A DNA stretch of 64,000 nucleotides. Source: Asterias rubens (taxonomy: Eukaryota > Echinodermata > Asteroidea > Forcipulatida > Asteriidae). The notes below the pieces were generated by a model. The model ran no database searches. It was not told the origin of the DNA and worked only from the letters and a program-made list of their open reading frames with translations. The stretch spans positions 4,590,501 through 4,654,500 of the forward strand of contig NC_047062.1 of NCBI RefSeq assembly GCF_902459465.1, in the 5' to 3' direction. A program made the position numbers and the translations under genes. Position 1 is the stretch's first letter, and each line of letters opens with the position of its first letter. Below, piece by piece: positions 31,995-43,623 of this stretch.

Positions 31995-34137
31995 CTGGGC
32001 AGAGGAGAAAAAGATTAAGAAAAAAATGAGGATAGTATTATTTAATTTTCATGAGAGTTCGGCATAGAGATTTTACTGAGAAAACATTGGGCGGCTCTTT
32101 GAATGGATTTGTCCTGCATTTCTTAAACGCATCAAAGGAATATACATGTAGGCAGATATTTGGACAGGGCCTGAAATCTTATACAGGGGCCAATGTCATA
32201 GAGCTGCTTAAGCAAAAAATTTGCTTTAGCACGAAAATAGCTCGCTTGTTTTACACATGTTACTGGCCAACATTTCATGCCATATACATTGCTTGTGACT
32301 GGTATTTAGCTGCTGTTAACTTAGCATAACAATTGAATGGAGTCTTGGCCGGTTATCTGATTTTACTAAGCAAGGATTTTTTTGCTTAAGCAAAATTTTG
32401 TGCTTAAGCAGCTCTATGAAATTGGGCCCTGGACTGCAGGCCAGAGGCCAGTGAATTTAGTGTCAGGCCAGTAACTTCACTACTGGACAAAGTACCTTTC
32501 AATTCGAGGGAATGAAATCATCCAGCAAATTTGTGTAGCAAAAAGATTCAGACTGAGCTTATTTTTTTGCACACTGATTGCCAATTATTAAGTACCATCT
32601 GATACATTTTATGTAATATTTTGCTCTGATATTATAATAACAATAAACGCTGTTTAATGGTACATGACAATGTATAATTCAAATATCAAACCATTAAAAA
32701 TGACATTAAATAACAATAAATGAAGAGAGAGGATTATAACCAAATCTTTGAAGTAGCAAAAAAAAAAAAAAACATTTAACAATCTTTAGATAATCTGAGA
32801 ACAACCTCGAACATTAGTAAAAGAGACAACCAAAGTTAAAAGCCCAAAAGTGAGGCAATGCAACGCTGTTCAAAGGCGCACGACAATGTACAGTAAAAAG
32901 TTCAACCTTAATTAAAAATCACGTTACACATTGAAACAATAAATACAGAGAGATGATTATTACCAAAGCTATGAAGTAGCAATACAAATATACATTTGTT
33001 ATACAAGGGAAGTCTCTCGTTGCATTCTGTTGTGTAACGAAGGATTAATTATCCAATGAGATAATGTAAATTAAAAAATCAAATACTAAATTTTGTGGAG
33101 AGTTTTTAGCCATAGTTAGTCCAATGGTCATGTGGATTTCCAACCAAATTTGAGCACTGATGGAGACTAGCAGTGGCAACTTTAAGAAAGGAAGTTATTG
33201 CAAATTGAAAACTATATAATTTGGGGATTCATCAGGGAATTTGGGGAGGGGAGGGAGGTTTAGCAGGGGAAGGTAAACTGCCTGAAATGCTCCTTATTTT
33301 AAGCAGTCATCATTGGTCCTTCTATTACACAAGGTTTCTACTTTGACCTTTGGGAAAAAGGCTGGATCACCAGCGTTCAATGCACTATTTAAGCATTTAA
33401 AGGCAGTGGACACTATTGGTAATCACTCAAAATAACTATTAGCATAAAACCTTTCTTGGTGACCAGTAATGGGGTATAAAACATTGTGAGAAATGGCTCC
33501 CTCTGAAGTGCCATAGTTTTCGAGAGAGAAGTAATTTTCCAAGAATTTGATTTTGAGACCTCAAGTTTAGAACTTGAGGTCTCGAAATCAACTATCTAAA
33601 CGCACACAACTTCGTGTGACAAGGGTATTTTTTCTTTCATTATTATCTCGGAAGTTCTATGACCGATTGAGCTCAAATTTTCACAGGTTTGTTATTTTTC
33701 GTGACCTCAGATTTAGAATTTGAGGTCTCAAAATCAAGCATCTGAAAGCACACAACTTCGTGCGACAATGGTGGTTTTTTTTCCCATTAATATCTCGAAT
33801 CTTCGGCGACAAAAATTGAGCTCAAATTTTCACAGGTTTGTTATCTTATGCATATGTTGAGACACACCAAGTGAGAAGACTGGTCGTTGACAATTACCAA
33901 TAGTGTCCACTGTCTTTAAGTTGTCCTTAGCAACAGCCAAAGCTGCAGCCGCCAACTTTGAAACAGACTTACCCACGTCTTTGAACAGTGCTCATCAAAT
34001 GCCTGTCTTGTCTCTGTGCATTTTGACATGTCATTACCGTTGTTATCCAAACACTTGAAGAGGTTGTCCCTTGCAGCCCAACACTGCTTTCTGGACTCGG
34101 CATTTGGGAATGCTGGTTTGTCCCCTTTGTCGGCCAT
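31899..34137 (-). CDS. COA6: Cytochrome c oxidase assembly factor 6 homologue
   Basis: Two exons, 34137-33973 and 31994-31899, joined in phase 0 (donor GTAAGT, acceptor CAG), give 86 residues. The twin-cysteine fold of this intermembrane-space family is clear: C19 and C29 form CX9C, C40 and C51 form CX10C. The flanking KQCWAARDNLFKCLD and the second-exon segment VKYFLRRRDFLKYKE match the family. COA6 helps deliver copper to the COX2 CuA site during complex IV assembly (family knowledge). An in-frame ATG 48 bases upstream (34185) would add 16 residues. I prefer 34137 because it fits family length and because TTTTTGTTGTAG before it resembles an acceptor. The intron holds two transposon-derived repeats. 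It is head to head with NAA30. Confidence 0.93.
32186..32431. repeat. Palindromic repeat family G, copy 2 (COA6 intron)
   Basis: It opens GGGGCCAATGTCATAGAGCT and closes AGCTCTATGAAATTGGGCCC, with GCTTAAGCA arms inside and GACTGGTATTTAGCTGCTG in the middle. Confidence 0.88.
32432..33396. other. COA6 intron, no gene seen
   Basis: AT-rich intron sequence. A diverged internal duplication (CACGACAATGTA... and GAAGTAGCAA motifs near 32650-32770 and 32875-33000) is visible. No coding features. Confidence 0.45.
33397..33919 (-). repeat. MITE family A copy with partial internal duplication
   Basis: Starts TTAAAGGCAGTGGACACTA and ends TAGTGTCCACTGTCTTTAA. The part from the central palindrome to the TCACAGGTTTGTTAT box occurs twice (about 33540-33698 and 33700-33850). 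It ends about 50 bases from the COA6 exon 1 donor. Confidence 0.9.
33973..34137 (-). CDS. COA6: COA6 exon 1
   Basis: It encodes MADKGDKPAF to SKTW and contains all four cysteines of the twin CX9C/CX10C motif. Donor TGG|GTAAGT. Confidence 0.9.
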
Positions 34138-35844
34138 GATTATTCTACAACAAAAAGTCACACTTTCGTTGTTACTATCAGACATTTTAGTTTCCCCGGG
34201 GGTACCTTACCAAGAATATGTGGTCTACAGATACTTGCTTGGTGGCACTTGGACGTTTACTTTAACATGGGTCCCCAACCAAAACTACCACGATTCAATC
34301 CTTCATGAGGGTTGAATTGCAATAGTGATGCACATTTCCTTGGGTAATTAGGAGAAGACCATGAACATTTACTATACACGCAGCAAACGAGGTACGTACC
34401 CGTAGCAACTGTTCTATCCCATAGCAACCAATTTGTTATATAACAAATATTGAGTGCTTTACTTGTGCAATGGTTAATAACACTACGACTCTCTGCTTGC
34501 CTACTAAGGAAAATAGAACATACCATCTGATGACCTCCAACATGGTGGTACCAGCACTCAAGTCAACTCAGAGCAACCAATAGTTGTAATCATTGTATAC
34601 AGTTATACTCTACCACTACCAAGTACTACCGTACTAAGTTACTCTCTGACTACGATTTAATAATGAATAGAAACGTTTCCGTATCCTGCCTGCCACCACT
34701 TTTTCATTCTTCGTGAAATAAAATAGATTCATTCAAATCAGATATTCCTCCTTTAATGTCGCATTGTTGGCAGGATAAGGACAGTGTTCTAGGGGGCCTA
34801 TCCTATATCAATATCATCCGCCTATCACTGATCAGTATGGTCCCTAGTTCACTAGATGCGATAACGTAACCCTCCTCCCGACGGCGGAGGTCGACCAGGA
34901 GGGTTACGTTATCGCAACTAGGAGTAGGAGTATGATGGTCCTTGTTCTAACTAAGTCTATGTGGTATTGTGATCAATTATTCAATCACATGGTTAACTAA
35001 TTCTTATGTTACTTCAATTTAATCTAATTTACAGGTTACATAATAAACACATGATAAACCCAAGCTTGGATCATGGAGCAATTGCTCCATGCTTGGATAA
35101 ACCCATGATAAACCTACTTCTAGAAATGACAACCCCATCCCAACTCAGCTCAGCAGTCAAGCTCAAGTCATGAAATTGAAATGTTATGTAACGATGTCGG
35201 ATGAGTGCCCGGCCCAGACAGAGATCTTTTTCAAAAATTAGTAAAGTTTGTATTGTATTGTATTTTGTTTCCCCTCATCATATGCAAAGTTTGACAAGAG
35301 AAACACACTGCAGGTTGGCAATATTTTATATTATAGTTTTCAAGTATAGTTACTTACTGAATGTCAATTCGTTCACAGTCTCCCAGTCACACACGGTCAT
35401 TAATAGGCTCATCCAAGATGATGATGATGCGCCCCCTCTCTCGGTTTTTTATGCCATGCAAGGTCCGTGACACTTAACCCGGAAGTGATAAACTGATGTT
35501 CCATTGTGTGCTGGGATGGGATATGCTTGCAACACTAGACATGCGTAGAAAATCAGAAGGCTGCTGTATTTATTTTGGGCCGTTATATGCTACACGTACG
35601 TAAATCATTCTGTTCAAAATTGACGCCGAAGAATTCCTTGAACTAAGGCAAAGAGAACTGTTTGTAAGGGAGTAAACACAGTAGCTTTTATTGGTATGAA
35701 AACGTCTGGGCCGAGGCCGAGGGTATCCCGCCGCGCCGCTGCTGTTGGGTCCGGGAGGAGGTGAGTACTGCACGGCAGCCAACTCGATCCACCCACCGAC
35801 GAGTTGCATTTGAAAACCAAGCACCATTTCATGATTTGCACTGG
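34138..35844. promoter_or_regulatory. Divergent COA6/NAA30 intergenic region
   Basis: About 1.7 kb between start codons facing away from each other, so both promoters should lie here. No TATA box or initiator can be assigned with confidence. A GC-richer patch (about 35700-35800) precedes the NAA30 start and includes AGGAG|GTGAGT at 35761, which resembles a splice donor for a 5' UTR exon. Confidence 0.45.
34852..34922. repeat. Hairpin repeat family H, copy 1
   Basis: CTAGATGCGATAACGTAACC and CTCCT pair with AGGAGGGTTACGTTATCGCA. A related hairpin is at 37011-37093. Confidence 0.85.
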
Positions 35845-36903
35845 ATGGATAGCGGAACAACTGCACAGCTGCCGGCGGGGAGATTCAACAATATGAATGG
35901 TACAGAAATGCAGCATTGCAAGCAACAACAAAGTGACACAGCAGACGACAATAGAACGGCAGAGAATCATATGATTAAAAAACCACTGTCTGAACCTTCA
36001 ATATTGTCAACAGAAAATGATTGTGTCGAGGTCACACAAATCAGTGACCTGACTTGTCCATGCAAAAACAATAAGGGCCACAACAACAGTAACTCCGGTG
36101 TAGGTTTTTCTAATGTTAACGCACATGCAATGGATGTGGGCGAGACAGACTCTTCAAAGATGTCAAAGCTGAAGACGAAAGTATCTGGAGCGGTCCCCGA
36201 CCAAGGGTTGACAAACGGATGTTGTACCTGTGACGGAAAAGACACATTAACAAATGTTGACGAGCAAGGAAACCACATTAGGAATGTTGTTAATCATAAT
36301 TTACCTGAATCAAAAACAAAAGGTACTTCAATGCCTAAACCTTTAAAGGATTTAGCAAAGTCGTCTTGCAATTCTCGCATAAACATGATAAACGAACCCC
36401 TACTGGATCTCACCAAGATGGTTGAGAATGTCTGTTTGGGTAGTGGAGAAGCATCTCGGGACCTTCAGTTCTCATCAACGATGGACAAATTAAAGCATGC
36501 GGACTCCTCAAAAGAAATCGTGCCCTGCAACACTCAAGCTGCTAACACTAACACTAACAGTGATCTACTTGCAGTTGCAGGGATGGATCCCTCCTTCGGT
36601 GTTATCGGACCGGCTGGTGCCAATCTTGGAGATGCAGATTTAGAAGAACTCCCAGAATCACTGTCGGACTTTGTGCTTGGTTGCCATGAGAACCAATATG
36701 CAGTACTCCCTTGTCCCCCAAACGACAGTGATATCAACACTATACACATTGAGAAAGAGAAGTATCCCATAGTTCTTGTGCCGTACAAGTCCGAGGTACA
36801 AATGCCTGACATCATGAGGCTTATAACAAAAGACTTGTCGGAACCGTACTCAATTTATACTTATCGGTACTTCATTCATAATTGGCCACAGCTTTGTTTC
36901 TTG
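35845..36903 (+). CDS. NAA30: NAA30 exon 1
   Basis: 353 codons from ATG to LCFL, donor TTG|GTAAGT, phase 0. The disordered N-terminus and the first part of the GNAT fold are in this exon. Confidence 0.88.
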
Positions 36904-39900
36904 GTAAGTATTTATTCCGGCTGTGGTAATAATGCCCCATTGAGGTTATTGAGGTGCCAAATGTTACATGGAGGACTTTACAAAAACTATTGCTATTTTG
37001 TTTGCTCCATACTAGTTGCAGTAATCGTAACCCTCCATCCTCCCTCCGGGCTTCCGACTGTCGTAGGATGGTGGGTTACGACACTCGCAACTAGCTCCAT
37101 ACAAGGCTATTAAAAAGCTGCTCCAAACATTTGCTTAAAGTCATTCTTGGTAAGGGGCTAAAAGAAGAAAATATTTGAGATGAAAATAACTTGGGGAGCT
37201 GAAGGTAGGAATAGATATTCCTCGCTACATTCTCGATTATACGGAGGAGTGAATTGTACTAATCCTAGAACTATGAGGTTTTTTCCGCTATCGTCTCCAC
37301 TAATCGCATTTTGTTACTACATACATGTATGAACATTGTGTGGGCTCAAGGCAATGACAAATTGTGTTGAGTTCAACACCCTGGTGTTGTTTGCTCTCTT
37401 GGGATCAAATTTAGCACATATATAAATTTTGGATTCATTGTCTTTTCGATGATAAAACAATCAATTGCCACATTTTAAAAGTCATCTGATCTTCACCCCC
37501 TAGGCGATGCATCAAGACAAGTGTGTGGGTGCCATAGTCTGTAAACTGGACGTTCACAAGAAGATGGCCCGCCGTGGCTACATAGCTATGCTGGCCGTCG
37601 ATGAAAACTACAGGAAGCTTCAAATTGGTGAGATATCTTAACAGCTAATAGGATCCATCAGCAGTGTCTGATACTCAGTGAGAGGGTTCACCCAAGGGCT
37701 GTTGACTGCAAGTCTTGAATGGAGTGTGACCTATAAACCTACGATCGTGCCAATCTCCCCCCCCCCCTCCCACCTCCCTCACTACATTCAAACCATAGAT
37801 TCCTGACCCCTCCTTACTAAGACGAGGGTTGTTGACTGCAAGTCTTAGACGGAGTATGACCTATAAACCTAAAATTCCCCCCTCCCCTCCTCCCCCCTCA
37901 CGCTACCTTTAAACGATAAGTTCCTGACACCTCCTAACTACGACAAGGGTTGTTGACTGCTGTATGACCTACTAACCAGCCGCCCCCCCCCCACCTTACA
38001 TTTACCATCTTACAAGGGTTGTTGACTGCATGGTGTTCAGTGGAGTATGACCTATGAATAACCGATTGTGCCCCCTACCCCTCCTACCCCGCTACCCCCC
38101 CCACCCCCTACCTGACACCTCCTTACAAGGGTTGTTGACTTCAAGTGTTAGAAGTATGACCTATAAATCTACAGTCATGCCGCCTCTTTCTGACACCTCC
38201 CTACCAGCTCCCTACCAGCTCTTAATTAGTTTTCTTTTTTCTATGCATATTTTACATCTACATTTATTAACTGACAAAATTGTTCTGCTGTGATTCTTTC
38301 TGAAGGCTCAAGTCTGGTGAAGAAAGCCATCCGTGCCATGGTGAGGGGAGAGTGCGATGAGGTAAATTGCGTTTGATATCACAATCTCAGTCGACTTCAA
38401 GATATTTGTTGTTGTTGGAATGTACCTGTTGTTTATCTGCATACTTGAGAAGTAAATTTCTCTAGTCACCCAAGCAGTGTTGTAGCTCGACCAATTTTAG
38501 TGGCGGGCTCTTAATCCAATTTAGCCCATCAAAGGCGAGCGGTCCACCAAGGGGAGCATGATTAGATATGGGGGCAATCATTGTTAAAGTGCAATCTGGG
38601 AGAAATCTGTGCTGGGCAGCACAGTGTATTTTGCCACAAGTGCTGGGCAGCACGGTGTATTTTGCCACAAGTGCTTGGCAAAGTTCTGGGCAGGCCCGTC
38701 CTGCACTGCCGACTGTGGCCCAGGCTTACTTGCTATGATACTGATTCTATGAGGACCACAACTGCCAACCAGAAGTACAGGGGAAATACTTAATTTCCCA
38801 GGTGGAAGTAAATGTTACACGAGACGACGATTAGTGGAGCCACGTCCCATTGCTCATCCAAAGTACATTCCTTAGTCAGTTGGCGCCCCACATTTTGCAA
38901 TTGCACATATCGAAGCCAGCAGGACCAGTTATAGTTGTAGTTTGTTATATCACTAGTCTGTCGACTTTTTTGCTAGTCAATATTCCAAATGAGTTATGGA
39001 ATGCCTTTTCGACACTGAACTTGCCAGCAGGACCACTTGGATTGATTTTGACCGGTCTACATGCAATTTTCTGGCATTTGGTCTCAAAGATTGTAAGACA
39101 TTGTTTAAAAAAGCACTCATGTGCTTTTGAAATGGTCCTGTAGCCTGCACTGCGGTCGGTTGCCTCCATGCTGCCTTGAAAAGTTGCCTCGTGTGACAAG
39201 GCCCTTAGACAACATGGAGTCCCTAAATGCTTTTGAAGGCCACATGATCACACCTGCCAGATCCCATGGATCCCATCACTAGCTTAACCTGTTACTTTGT
39301 TGCCACTTCCTGTATTTCTATTAACGCACCTGTCAGGAGGTTCATGTAATAATTGTATTTTTTTGGAATGTTATTTTGAACAACGAGTGTCGGTTGATCA
39401 GCTGCTGATTTTTGTCACTTTAGTTAGGTATCTCAGTACTGTACTATTAGGAAAGATTTTGTCTTCCTTATTTTCTATTTTGTTGCGCTTTGCAGGTTTT
39501 TGTGCCAACATAACCACCACAGCTGCCAACTCTCCCTGATTCTCAAAAAAACCCACTCTTCTTCCTGTTGTGAGGAACAATTTAAATGTCTTCCTCATAA
39601 TGAACATTCTATCCCTATTAAAGATACTAGACACTATTTGTAATTTTCAAAGACCAGTCTTCTCACTTGGTGTATCTCAACATATATGCATAAAATAACA
39701 AACCTGTGAAAACTTTAGCTCAATTGATCTTCGAAGTTGCGAGATAATAATGAAAGAAAAAACAGCCTTGTCACATGAAGTTGTGTGCTTTCAGATGCTT
39801 GATTTCGAGACCCCAAAATCTATACTGAGGTCTCGAAATCAAATTCGTGGAAAATAACTTCTTTCTTGAAAACTATGTTACTTTAGAGGAAGCCGTTTCT

Positions 39901-40866
39901 CACAAAGTTTTATACTATCGACAGCTCCCAATTACTCGTTACCAAGTAAGTTTTTATGCCAATAATTATTTTGAGTAATTACACGTCATTCTAAATAACT
40001 CCCTGATTGTTGTACAAAATCTCTGTGATTGCAAGCTGAAAATGTTGGCAGCTCTGCCACCAAACCTTTGAGCTACAACTTAAAGGGAGTGGACACTGTT
40101 GGTAATTACTCAAAATAATGATCATCATATAACCTTTCTTGATTACGAGTAATGGGGAGAGAAACAGCTCCCTCTGAAGTGACGTAGTTTTCGAGAAAGA
40201 AGTAACTTTCATCGAATTTGATTTCGAGACCTCAAGTTTAGAATTTGAGGTCTCGAAATCAAGCATCTGAAAGCACACAACTTCGTGTGACAAGGGTGTT
40301 TTTTCTTTCATTATTATCTCGCAACTTCGACGATCGATTGAGCTCAAATTTTAACAGGTTTGTTATTTTATGCATATGTTGAGATACACTAACTGTGAAG
40401 ACTAGTCTTTGACAATTACCAATAGTGTCCACTGTCTTTAACCGACAGCCATGCACATGCGCCTTCTTGAAAATTGTGCATTAATGCACCCTGGAAAGCA
40501 GAGTGTGGCTAAAAAAGTATGTCAAGATGCCAAGATTGTCGCTATGCTGTTTACACGTAACTATTCCAGAAATTATTATACCACATTGCGTAAGAATCAG
40601 TGCGGCAAGATCGATGCTGGATTTGCTTGGACTCAGATTTCACCCAGAATCTATTTTTGACAATCATGTGCCCTTCCTCACCATGAAGAGGTTTCTGTTT
40701 ATAATCTTTTTGGTTTTTTATGTCAAAGGTTGTCCTGGAAACGGAGATTACCAACAAACCAGCACTAAGACTCTACGAGAACCTTGGTTTCGTTCGTGAT
40801 AAAAGACTTTTTCGATATTATCTCAATGGTGTGGATGCCCTTCGTCTCAAACTATGGCTGAGGTAG
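35845..40866 (+). CDS. NAA30: N-alpha-acetyltransferase 30, NatC catalytic subunit
   Basis: Four exons on + (35845-36903, 37504-37627, 38306-38361, 40729-40866) give 458 residues. Residues 1 to about 305 are low-complexity, polar and probably disordered, as in vertebrate NAA30. The GNAT domain follows and closely matches the family: [36 protein letters not shown], then in later exons [34 protein letters not shown] and [20 protein letters not shown]. NatC acetylates N-termini starting Met-Leu, -Ile, -Phe or -Trp, on ribosomes (family knowledge). The acetyl-CoA loop reads RKLQIGSS (390-397), with Gln393 where the RxxGxG motif normally has Gly. No in-frame ATG lies upstream of 35845 back to a stop at 35665-35667. 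Another ATG is at 35893. Confidence 0.95.
37011..37093. repeat. Hairpin repeat family H, copy 2 (NAA30 intron 1)
   Basis: ACTAGTTGCAGTAATCGTAA and CCCTCCATCCT pair with AGGATGGTGGGTTACGACAC and TCGCAACTAG. Confidence 0.8.
37504..37627 (+). CDS. NAA30: NAA30 exon 2
   Basis: After CCCCCTAG. Encodes [32 protein letters not shown] and NYRKLQI, ending in phase 1 at GTGAGA. Confidence 0.93.
37694..38170. repeat. C-rich minisatellite in NAA30 intron 2
   Basis: About five irregular units, each with AGGGTTGTTGACTGCAAGT, GAGTATGACCTATAAACCTA and a run of C or CCCCTCC followed by TTCCTGACACCTCC. Unit length varies from about 70 to 130. Confidence 0.88.
38306..38361 (+). CDS. NAA30: NAA30 exon 3
   Basis: A 56-nt exon encoding (G)[18 protein letters not shown]. 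Acceptor CTGAAG, donor GTAAAT. Confidence 0.92.
38609..38670. repeat. 31-bp tandem duplication
   Basis: GTGCTGGGCAGCACAGTGTA with TTTTGCCACAA occurs twice in tandem in NAA30 intron 3. Confidence 0.9.
39618..39982 (+). repeat. MITE family A, 3'-truncated (NAA30 intron 3)
   Basis: It begins TTAAAGATACTAGACACTAT, has the central palindrome at about 39800-39841, and stops after TTTTGAGTAATTAC. Confidence 0.88.
40080..40441 (-). repeat. MITE family A, complete (NAA30 intron 3)
   Basis: Begins TTAAAGGGAGTGGACACTG, ends TAGTGTCCACTGTCTTTAA; strong central palindrome at about 40219-40261. It is opposite in orientation to the copy 100 bases upstream, so the two form a long inverted repeat. Confidence 0.92.
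40729..40866 (+). CDS. NAA30: NAA30 exon 4 (terminal)
   Basis: After TATGTCAAAG. Encodes [10 protein letters not shown] to KLWLR and TAG at 40864-40866, nearly invariant sequence in the family. Confidence 0.95.
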   Translation, partial: VVLETEITNKPALRLYENLGFVRDKRLFRYYLNGVDALRLKLWLR

Positions 40867-40887
40867 AATTGCAGCAGCAGTGGTATC

Positions 40888-40893
40888 AATAAA
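40888..40893 (+). terminator. Likely NAA30 polyadenylation signal
   Basis: AATAAA 22 bases after the stop codon, followed by T/G-rich sequence. Such a short 3' UTR is possible; longer forms using later signals cannot be excluded. Confidence 0.5.
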
Positions 40894-41756
40894 GGTATTT
40901 GCTGAGGCATATCTTAATGTCTAACTTTTTGTTAGGTTGTATATTTTCCACGTTTTAAGAATCTGGTTTCTCTGATAAAATAAAAAGTGTTATTAATATG
41001 TCTATAATTTGTTATTTGCTGAGGTTTTCCTAACAGATATGAAATGCATTGAGGAAATGTTGTGATTTTTGATAAATTTGAAGGGTGTGCTTTTAAAGTT
41101 GGTGTGTGTAATAATATAAATGTTCACATTGTCATGGTCATGGTGGGATAGGTTATATGAAATGTTTTTCTTTCAAAAGCTGAGGTTTTTTTTTGAAATG
41201 GGTAAACCTAAGTTCAAAAATTGGCTACATGTACAAAACGACAGAAGCAGATTCTGAATGCCAAAGCCTTGCATACTTGTAGAATGATATAATGTGTTTG
41301 CAGTGAAACATTGTTGTGAAAGTACATCTTGAAGTGTCTTGCTTGAATAGGCTGAACAGTGACTACCGGTACTCACACTAGCGCTTAGTGGATGTTCTTG
41401 TGCAGCAATGATGTATAAACCATTATTATTGTGCTGCATGTAAAAAGACTCTTTCAAAATTAAAACTTCAATTCTGACTTCACCTTGAACTGTTACTGAT
41501 TTTTTTTAAATAATGTGCTTTTAGTAGGATATTGTAAGAAATGAGTGGAATCTATGGCCGCTCATTTTTACACAGCCTTACTTAGCCTTGAAAAGTATTT
41601 GCATTTTTCAGTGAAAGATTTTGAATACAAAGTCAAGAGATTTATAAGTAACTCAAAAATACCATGTGCTTGATATGTGACAGAGGGTGTCCCCGTACTT
41701 TTCAACACACAGTTTTCCTCTTGCACAGGAGTACCACACCCATAGAGTTATATATA
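40894..41756. other. 3' flank of NAA30, no gene seen
   Basis: AT-rich sequence without coding features, possibly part of longer NAA30 transcripts. Confidence 0.4.
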
Positions 41757-41976
41757 TAAGAACTAGAGGGTGCACTGGCCTATATATGCGACCCGGTATG
41801 CGCGCAGGCGGCCATTTTCTAAGTTGAAAAACAGGCATCACACAGCGTGTGTTTGTGCGGCCATTTTGTAAGTTGACAAAACATTCAATGCGTGTACAGA
41901 ATTGCGTGCACTTGTCTCCTTGCGGTCCCGATGCGTTTGTGCAAGAAGCATCACCAGTGTGCCCTCTAGTTCTTAT
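41757..41976. mobile_element. Short TIR element
   Basis: ATAAGAACTAGAGGGTGCAC (left) is mirrored by GTGCCCTCTAGTTCTTAT (right). Two GCGGCCATTTT...AAGTTGA motifs lie inside. About 220 bp. Confidence 0.85.
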
Positions 41977-43623
41977 ATTTTATCTTCAAGTACGCGCTAA
42001 TCCTCCAATCAGATTCGCAGAATGGAGTGGTGATAAAAACCTATATTGCACGGCTTATATCACTACCTGTGTCTTGTGTGTTCTATAGTCACGCGCCAAG
42101 TTTGCTTGAAAAAAAAAATACGTTATCACACAAGCGCGAGTGGAATACGGAAAAATATAGCACTTTTGTGTCCCATATCCAACAAGGCCGAATAACTCAA
42201 CCCCACTAAAATCCTCTGAAGAATTCTAAAGGGTACACCGTGCCACATTACATGTATAGAGCACCAAAGGAAAGAAGTTACGTGCATACAAATGCCAACA
42301 ATGACAGTTAAAATGCTGAACTGCTCAATATGATTGTTTTCTCTCTTTTTGTCTAGCGGCATTGTTTGTTTGCTGTGCACACTAAATTTCTGTCTCACGT
42401 ACAACAATGGTGAAAATGCATGTCAATATTTTTGTGTTGTGAAGAAAAGATATACCCGTCAACGCGATTTAAAAATAAGATTTGTTATCCGTGACAGTAC
42501 GAACAGCAATTACAAAGGTATTGTTGGCACAGACACTGCAGCCTTGGCTTTTATCAGATTATTGTGGTTTGGTTTTATATGGCAATGTCTGTCCACTTGT
42601 ATCTTAGCAGAAAGGGCACCCGTTTATGTAGAATAAATGGTTACTCAATTTATAAATAATATGCAGTTAAAAGAGAAGGAATGCACAGTATTGCAGGCCT
42701 GGGGGAAATTTCCACGGTTGCCCTGGGCATGTCCTTGGTGCCCCTCTTCAAAAATTCCTATAAAATTGAAGATTTTCCATTGGAAGTGCCCTTTGCAAAA
42801 TGAAACAGTCTTACCCTCTCAAAGATGAAACTCTAGGCCTGGTAGTACAGGATTAGAGTTTAGGCAATTAAAACAATTGTTGTGTTGCATTTAATAGGTT
42901 GTATGGGAAATGAGATGAAATTAGAAAATCTATGAGAATTATACGATTTTGAGAGTGGATTTTTACAGTTAGTTTTATGAAATAAGATGCAGGGAAATCT
43001 TGTGTGGTGTAAGGTATACCAACCATGATTAACCTGGATTAACACGTGCTGCAGAGAGTAGGTTACTAAGCACAGAGTTTGGCTTGATAACTTCAAAATT
43101 ATTGAATGACCAAGAAACCTGTGCAGGTAATGATATAAACTGACTTGGGCAATTGCATTTGCAGTGTTTGCCATTGGGTCATTCTCACTGCATTGGCTGG
43201 ATCGCCAATTTTTTTTTTTTCCCTGAATTGACAATTTTCAACCTGTTACATAATTTTTAATGGATTTATTGACATTAATTTGTATTCTTTAGTAACATAT
43301 TTTCGAAAATTCCAGTATTTTGCAGCTAGTATGAAAATGAAACTGTACAGTATGTCAAACACACACAACTGACTGTGTAAATCTAAAATGAGCATTGTGT
43401 TATAAACAACCAAATAATTTGTTGGTGCTAAAAGTTTTGAGTTTAGTCAAAAGACTTGAAAATGTACTACGTTAGGTTGCTGATTTTTATTAATTGTATG
43501 AGTTTCTTCCCAAATATATTGTAATCTTTGGTTGAAAAGTGGTTTGGGTAACAGAAATATTTTCTTACTCTTCTCAATTCTTTAAGAATAGTATTTTCTT
43601 ATCTTAACTGGTAAACCTTAACT
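41977..43623. other. No gene seen
   Basis: AT-rich. The first 50 bases (TTATCTTCAAGTACGCGCTA, ATCAGATTCGCAGAATGGAG) recur in inverted form near 49420-49470. No convincing coding frame on either strand. Confidence 0.4.

Noticed and set aside
35761-35844. NAA30 start at 35761
   Set aside because: The codon there is GTG and sits in a perfect splice-donor-like context; the first in-frame ATG is 35845.
36904-37113. Extension of the NAA30 first exon to the stop at 37113
   Set aside because: Family alignment and a GTAAGT donor at 36904 show this is intron; it includes a hairpin repeat.
42334-42636. 100-codon frame on + with hydrophobic start
   Set aside because: It begins at TTG and has no early ATG or acceptor in phase; probably NAA30 3' flank.
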